10,661 bases of DNA from Verrucomicrobiia bacterium. GTDB taxonomy: Bacteria; Verrucomicrobiota; Verrucomicrobiia; Limisphaerales; JAUIHU01. How positions within the stretch are numbered: position 1 is the stretch's first letter; every line of letters starts with the position of its first letter. Below, piece by piece: positions 6,373 to 10,661 of this stretch. Under the pieces are notes generated by a model that did not search any database, was not told the DNA's origin, and worked only from the letters and a program-made list of their open reading frames with translations. Position numbers and translations under genes: made by a program. The stretch covers positions 1 to 10,661 of the forward strand of contig JAUIHU010000095.1 in the NCBI GenBank assembly GCA_030432175.1. Direction: 5' to 3'.

Positions 6373-8304
6373 TTAAAGAGCGTCTTGGGCGCGTTTATAT
6401 TTGCGGATCCATAATAAATGAAATAAACCAGTGAGAACCAGCATGCACGGCGACAACCAGTCCCCGGTTTTCTGAAACAGGGTTTGTTTTTTATATAAAT
6501 AAACTGGTTGTACCGACCATCCTTTCACACTGTTCTGGTTCGTCAGTTTTTCAATTTCTTCAATGCGCCGCTCGACTTCTTTTATATATTTTAAATCATT
6601 GCCGTTAGACTTTTCATATTTCTCTCGATACCGGACCAACTCTGCAATCTTTTCCTGCTCCGGCGCTCCTTTGCCGGCATTGGTTTCTCCTCTTTCATTC
6701 GTTACCAAACCATAGGCTTCCCCTGTAGGCTTCCAAAATCCACTGATCCCGGCATTGCTGCTGCGTACAACCGTCACGCGGTTTTCGATCGCCCGGTAAA
6801 TTGCACAAAGCGCAAATATCTCAAGCGTTCTATTGCGACGGAACACGCCTTCATTGGCAACGTGTACCATCACTTCAAAGGGCTTTTTACCTTCAGGAAC
6901 AGGTTTGTCGGCGATCCATTCCCCTTCGAGTTTGGAGAACTTCAATTCATTACAGATGGCTGTCACATATCGGACTGAATCCATGCCAAGTTCATCCACC
7001 CTGCGAGTCAACCCAGCGTCCAGTTCACTTCTGGATGGTCCGAGGATTTTTTCAAGCCAATGGCCAATCCACGTTTCTTTTAAGGGAATGTATTCACCCA
7101 GAGGATATCTTCGAACCTTTGCCTGGTAAGATGCGCTCTGCCCGGTTACTGGGTTCACGCGCAGGGAAGCATTGTACTGCGCAAACGCGCGCTCATCTTC
7201 AGGACCAGCCACCGACCAGGCGAGGGTTCCCACTTGAACTGAAATCCCCAGTCCCCTGACCCAGTTGTTAAAATCTTCAGCTTTTTGTTTCTGTATTGCT
7301 TTTAGATCATTCCAAACCTGCCTCCCTCGATCATCGCTCCACTCAGAGCTTCCACCTGATTGACTTCCAGAAAAGACAGTCTTCATGCGTGGATCATATT
7401 CCGCTTCATAGAAATCACGATTAGGGACGACTGTTTTCAAAAGCGATTCCGGCCAAACAATCAATTCGGGAGGTGGATCTTGCGCAGCTGCCTGTTCTGA
7501 CATTCTTTTCAATTCCTCAAACAGCTGACCCTCGTCATAAGTCTGATCGCGATCCGATAAGGCCACCGCATTGGACTGAACCACAGCAACCCAGGGTCCA
7601 GGGCTCTGTGTTTCATTGACTTCACTCAGTCTAATCACTCCATAAACTAAAACACTCAACCAAACGATTGTTGTAACAATCCCGCTACTGATCATGCGCG
7701 GATTACTGATTACCTGAATTATTGAACCACTATTCAGAAAAGCGAACAGATTGGATTTGAAACCTTTAAACGGACTCCAGCGAAGCAAAATCAGATCCGC
7801 CAGGAATCCTTGAAATACAGCCAATGGGATTCCAATCATTCGTATTCCTCCCAGGTCCAGCGTTTGCAGCATCCAGAGAGGCAAGTCAGGAGTCGCGAGT
7901 ATTCCGTAGATAGTTCCCATAGGCCCCCACTCACGCAGAGCTTCTCCAGCGCCCCATGTGATTGGCCAGATCACTGACAAGGGAAGCTTCCAATACATCC
8001 AGACAAAACGAGAACCGAGAGCTGCCGGGATCCAGCTCAGCCCCTGATAAATGGATAACAGCAACACACCTTTCCAACTGAATTCCCAAAGTGTGTATTG
8101 AATTAGGAAGCACGCCAAAGAACCAGCAACCCAACTCACCCAGACAACTCGAAACGTCAGAATCTCGTTACAACAGGCAACCAGGAAAGGCGTCAAAGCC
8201 AGAAACACCAACGGTGTCCAGACGTGAACTGCCATAAAAAAAAGAGAAACGCTGACCAGCGAGGCCAGCGTCAGTCTCAACAACGAAGCAAGCTTTTCAG
8301 ACAT
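6373..8304 (-). CDS. lnt: Apolipoprotein N-acyltransferase (Lnt) homologue, atypical
   Basis: Lnt is the inner-membrane enzyme that adds the third acyl chain to the N-terminal cysteine of lipoproteins. This 643-residue protein has several N-terminal membrane segments (within about 8-220), a periplasmic nitrilase-like domain (about 235-535) and a last membrane segment (about 616-632). The triad is visible: Glu286 in VWPES, Lys396 in YQAKVRRYPLGEYIP and Cys451 in AICNE. Glu404, matching E. coli Glu343, is kept. The segment RAIENRVTVVRSSNAGISG (504-522) matches the RAiE..R....tN.G block of the family. Oddities: the usual ICYE is ICNE, the usual SNDSWFG is degenerate (ANEGVF), and there are insertions at about 297-345 and a charged, probably coiled segment at about 540-590. 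It is longer than E. coli Lnt (512 residues). An in-frame TGA lies three codons upstream, so the ATG at 8304 is the only sensible start; a Shine-Dalgarno is not clear. It follows the secreted-protein gene by 27 bases, so the two are probably co-transcribed. An alternative is a paralogue with a different acylation substrate. Confidence 0.85.
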   Translation of the reverse strand: MSEKLASLLRLTLASLVSVSLFFMAVHVWTPLVFLALTPFLVACCNEILTFRVVWVSWVAGSLACFLIQYTLWEFSWKGVLLLSIYQGLSWIPAALGSRFVWMYWKLPLSVIWPITWGAGEALREWGPMGTIYGILATPDLPLWMLQTLDLGGIRMIGIPLAVFQGFLADLILLRWSPFKGFKSNLFAFLNSGSIIQVISNPRMISSGIVTTIVWLSVLVYGVIRLSEVNETQSPGPWVAVVQSNAVALSDRDQTYDEGQLFEELKRMSEQAAAQDPPPELIVWPESLLKTVVPNRDFYEAEYDPRMKTVFSGSQSGGSSEWSDDRGRQVWNDLKAIQKQKAEDFNNWVRGLGISVQVGTLAWSVAGPEDERAFAQYNASLRVNPVTGQSASYQAKVRRYPLGEYIPLKETWIGHWLEKILGPSRSELDAGLTRRVDELGMDSVRYVTAICNELKFSKLEGEWIADKPVPEGKKPFEVMVHVANEGVFRRNRTLEIFALCAIYRAIENRVTVVRSSNAGISGFWKPTGEAYGLVTNERGETNAGKGAPEQEKIAELVRYREKYEKSNGNDLKYIKEVERRIEEIEKLTNQNSVKGWSVQPVYLYKKQTLFQKTGDWLSPCMLVLTGLFHLLWIRKYKRAQDAL

Positions 8305-8319
8305 TTGATTTCAAATCAA
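8305..8319. promoter_or_regulatory. 15-base palindrome abutting the lnt start codon
   Basis: TTGATTT (8305-8311) and AAATCAA (8313-8319) are exact inverted copies around one central base, immediately upstream of the lnt ATG on the - strand. In RNA it could form only a weak 5-bp AT stem, but it lies exactly where a ribosome binding site would be expected. It could be a protein-binding site, a translation-modulating stem or chance. Confidence 0.25.
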
Positions 8320-8331
8320 TGCACCTGGCAT

Positions 8332-10617
8332 CTATTGAGGAATGGCTCGGTAATATACAGTGGATCCATTGTTCGGTTGTCTGTCCGGATCATCCAGAAT
8401 TTCAAACTTCCCTTCAACAGCTGTCACCTGGCCCAGCGGCTCCCAGGTTGCCAGATCCTGACTGCCTTCGATCAGATACCTGCGTCCCGGCTCTCCTCGT
8501 CCTTCCATATAAAAACGATATTCCGCATCCTCAATAATTTGAGGGGTCAATGAAGCAGCAACGGAACCAAAAGACTCCAGCTGGTATTGAGACGATACCA
8601 ATTCTTCGTTCACTGAAACTTCCAACAAATCCACTTCCAGGTACCCGGCATCCCTGAGATTAGTGATACTGAAGTGAACTTTCCAGTCCCCCGCCAGAGC
8701 CGGCATAAGCGCGACACCCTCTTCGTCGGTCATACCAAAAGAGTCGTAAACCGTTCCATCTTCAGTTGTCGTGAACGCATGCATTTTAATTCCAGGAACC
8801 GGCGCTCCACTCTCATTCACCAGTGTCATTTGTATTTTGGAATCATAGGGAACAGATTCCATGTTCTGTTCTATCACATTATCATCCCAGGGATCTCCCG
8901 TCTCAGGAATAGTGATTGTAGGCAGGTTTTTGTACATCAACTGACGCTTTGCGGATTCTTCCGCATTTGGAAAAAAGATCCAGGACCCAGACGCCAGATA
9001 GAAGTTGTAATACCCGTCACTTTCAAAAGTGGACTGAAGAACCATTTCCAGGTTGTTATGCTCTGTTCCAAACGCCGCAACTAGCAGGTTAGGAATAGAA
9101 TCTCCCTCTGATGTTTGGGCGACGCCATAAACAACGCCATTCATTGGGCGCACATTGAAATCCACGTTAATGGACTGATCATGATCTGAAAAATAAACCG
9201 CCTGCGAGAAAGAACCGGAGTGCTCTGTCAGTTCAAGATCATAAGAAAATGGAAAAACATCCCAGCGCCCGGGTGACACCGCTATATTGAACCAACCGTC
9301 TTCATAAGTATAGCCCGAAGCAGCCAATCCGGCCTCATAATTGATCGCCATAATTTCCACTCCTTCGAGCGGCAACGGATCGCCCCAAGGGTCCACGAAA
9401 TCCGCGCTGGCCAACGTGCCTGTAATCATACAAGTTCCTTTGACCAAAGGAGTAACCACGTCGGTAACGTCTCCCTCAGTCAAATCAAAAACTGCGATCG
9501 GAGCAGTTGCATTGGCCAGATAGCTTCTACTGGTCAGGTCCGTCATTTTAAAAACCAGCCCCCAGCTTCCTGGAGTTGTCATGACCGAGTACTCTCCCTG
9601 CGCATTGGTCCATGTATGAGTAAACAAGCTGCGTCCTTCGGATGCCCCCACGCCGTCCTGATCAATAAAAGTCACTGGAATGCCAGCCAAAGGCTCACCG
9701 CTCACAGAATCGACCAGTTTCCCTTCCAATTTTCGCGTCGCAGGAGTCATTTGCAAATCCACTTCCAACCATTCATCCAGCCAGAGGTACTCACCCGCTC
9801 CTACACCCAACTCGGCCACATAACCTGGCGCAACGGCAGCCAACAAGAACTCTCCTTCATATGGAGCATACAATTGATAATTTCCGTTCTCATCTGCCAC
9901 TGTGATCTGAATCACCTGGACATGATCGCTTACCGGTTCCAGCAACCCGACAAAGGCCCCGGGTATGGGTGTTTCACCTTCCAGCACACGGCCTTCATAA
10001 TATTGATTGGTGGGAGTTTCTCTCACAGTGAAAGGCTGAGTTACAGGTTCGAAAGAATTCAACGGACTCGACACGCGATAGATATAATTTCCAGGAATAA
10101 TTTCGAATCCACTGCGCACTGGGAAGTAAGAAACGATTTCACCATCCAGATAAGTCACGGCTTCCAGATCAATTTCAATGTAATCTAAAAGCTCATTATA
10201 GTTCACCTCGCCCCCCGTCAAAGGGAGGTAACCATCCGTGATTAAACGACAGTCCACCAGTCGCGCATTGTCAGTAATTTCGGTCTGACCGATTTCCAGC
10301 AAGTACTTTTCCAGCAGCACAGTTTGCCCTAAAGAAAGACCAGAAATTTCGATATCCAGATAATCGTTAAAATCGGAAGTGACGGTACGGTCAGAAAGAT
10401 AAAATTCGATCGGACCATCGCTTTCCGGAGCTGCCTCAGGCTTTTCATCTGGCGTCCCCTGAACCGGGCGATTCCACGAAGCGGTCAGCTTTTTTTCCGA
10501 CAAAGAACTGTACCAGGCTTCAGTGTTCCCACAATCAGAAGGTCCAGCTTGCAAACTGATCAATCCAAAGCTCACCCAACAGACCAAACCGACCCAAATT
10601 CCATTTCCGTTCCACAT
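8332..10617 (-). CDS. Exported multi-repeat protein with carboxypeptidase-regulatory-like (Ig-like) domains
   Basis: I do not know a specific function for this 761-residue protein. It begins with a hydrophobic signal peptide (about residues 5-22) and a likely signal peptidase I site after LQA (22-24). There is no lipobox, so it is not an obvious lipoprotein. After an N-terminal region (25-200) come about five tandem beta-sandwich units of the carboxypeptidase-regulatory/peptidase-associated type: about 207-291, 297-390, 397-490, 494-590 and 594-685. Each has the pattern 'G.(V/L)....G.P(I/L).G(V/A).V' then 'D..G.Y....PG.W', for example SGEPLAGIPVTFID and NAQGEYSVMTTPGSW. The C-terminus (about 700-761) carries GEPGRRYLIEGSQDLATWEP and ends YYRAIPQ, a module common at the ends of secreted Verrucomicrobiota-type proteins. 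It may act in surface attachment or export, but this is inference. An in-frame TAG lies three codons upstream of the ATG at 10617, fixing the start. It is the first gene of a probable operon with lnt. Confidence 0.85.
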   Translation of the reverse strand: MWNGNGIWVGLVCWVSFGLISLQAGPSDCGNTEAWYSSLSEKKLTASWNRPVQGTPDEKPEAAPESDGPIEFYLSDRTVTSDFNDYLDIEISGLSLGQTVLLEKYLLEIGQTEITDNARLVDCRLITDGYLPLTGGEVNYNELLDYIEIDLEAVTYLDGEIVSYFPVRSGFEIIPGNYIYRVSSPLNSFEPVTQPFTVRETPTNQYYEGRVLEGETPIPGAFVGLLEPVSDHVQVIQITVADENGNYQLYAPYEGEFLLAAVAPGYVAELGVGAGEYLWLDEWLEVDLQMTPATRKLEGKLVDSVSGEPLAGIPVTFIDQDGVGASEGRSLFTHTWTNAQGEYSVMTTPGSWGLVFKMTDLTSRSYLANATAPIAVFDLTEGDVTDVVTPLVKGTCMITGTLASADFVDPWGDPLPLEGVEIMAINYEAGLAASGYTYEDGWFNIAVSPGRWDVFPFSYDLELTEHSGSFSQAVYFSDHDQSINVDFNVRPMNGVVYGVAQTSEGDSIPNLLVAAFGTEHNNLEMVLQSTFESDGYYNFYLASGSWIFFPNAEESAKRQLMYKNLPTITIPETGDPWDDNVIEQNMESVPYDSKIQMTLVNESGAPVPGIKMHAFTTTEDGTVYDSFGMTDEEGVALMPALAGDWKVHFSITNLRDAGYLEVDLLEVSVNEELVSSQYQLESFGSVAASLTPQIIEDAEYRFYMEGRGEPGRRYLIEGSQDLATWEPLGQVTAVEGKFEILDDPDRQPNNGSTVYYRAIPQ

Positions 10618-10661
10618 ACTGCTCTACAATATACCGAATACCGTACCATATCATCCTCGTG
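10618..10661 (-). promoter_or_regulatory. 5' leader of the secreted-protein/lnt operon (partial)
   Basis: On the - strand this 44-base stretch runs into the ATG at 10617. It contains TATATT (plus-strand 10628-10633), a fair -10 hexamer, and a weak GAG four bases before the ATG. No matching -35 hexamer is seen about 17 bases upstream. If TATATT is the -10, the untranslated leader would be very short. The rest of the upstream region is outside the window. Confidence 0.25.

Noticed and set aside
6360..6400. Bidirectional terminator between the converging hsdR and lnt genes
   Set aside because: Only 6 bases separate the stop codons and no stem followed by a T-run was seen; termination may occur inside the neighbouring gene but is not visible.
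9616..10188. 190-codon open frame on the + strand opposite the secreted-protein gene
   Set aside because: Composition is unlike a real protein and it covers the conserved repeats of the gene on the other strand.

Overview
The window reads like a chromosomal stretch of a Verrucomicrobiota-type bacterium. The best clue is the C-terminus of the secreted protein at 8332-10617. It ends in a 'G..GRRYLIEGSQDLATWEPL...YYRA' module of the kind that recurs at the ends of secreted proteins in Verrucomicrobiota, Planctomycetota and Lentisphaerota. The GC-rich palindromic repeats in the gap at 730-1319 also fit. The lineage is an inference; no rRNA or other marker gene is present.

Left part (1-6366, all on the + strand): a type I restriction-modification locus. 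It starts inside hsdS (specificity subunit), whose upstream part, and presumably hsdM, lie outside the window. A 590-base gap follows that has no convincing gene but several inverted repeats, including a 160-base palindromic element. Next comes a two-gene toxin-antitoxin-like cassette: a DUF6088/AbiEi-like winged-helix regulator and an AbiEii/AbiGii-family nucleotidyltransferase. They overlap by 8 bases. Three bases after the nucleotidyltransferase, hsdR begins (1134 aa, EcoEI-like restriction/translocation subunit, apparently intact). A perfect 9-bp dyad (1279-1308) sits directly before the regulator gene and is a good operator candidate. hsdR has no obvious ribosome binding site of its own and is nearly fused to the toxin gene. 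The simplest reading is therefore that regulator, toxin and hsdR form one operon, and that the regulator could tune restriction-subunit expression as well as its own.

Right part (6373-10617, all on the - strand): a two-gene operon running toward hsdR and ending 6 bases from it, tail to tail. The first gene encodes a 761-aa exported protein with about five tandem carboxypeptidase-regulatory-like beta-sandwich repeats. The second, 27 bases downstream, encodes a 643-aa apolipoprotein N-acyltransferase (Lnt) homologue. It has the Glu-Lys-Cys triad, but Asn replaces the Tyr that normally follows the catalytic Cys, and it carries extra insertions.

The most interesting points are the toxin-antitoxin pair embedded between hsdS and hsdR with its candidate operator, the palindromic element in front of it, the AT-rich replaced target recognition domain in hsdS, and the atypical Lnt. 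None of the gene families is new. The arrangement and its possible regulatory consequence are what deserve follow-up.
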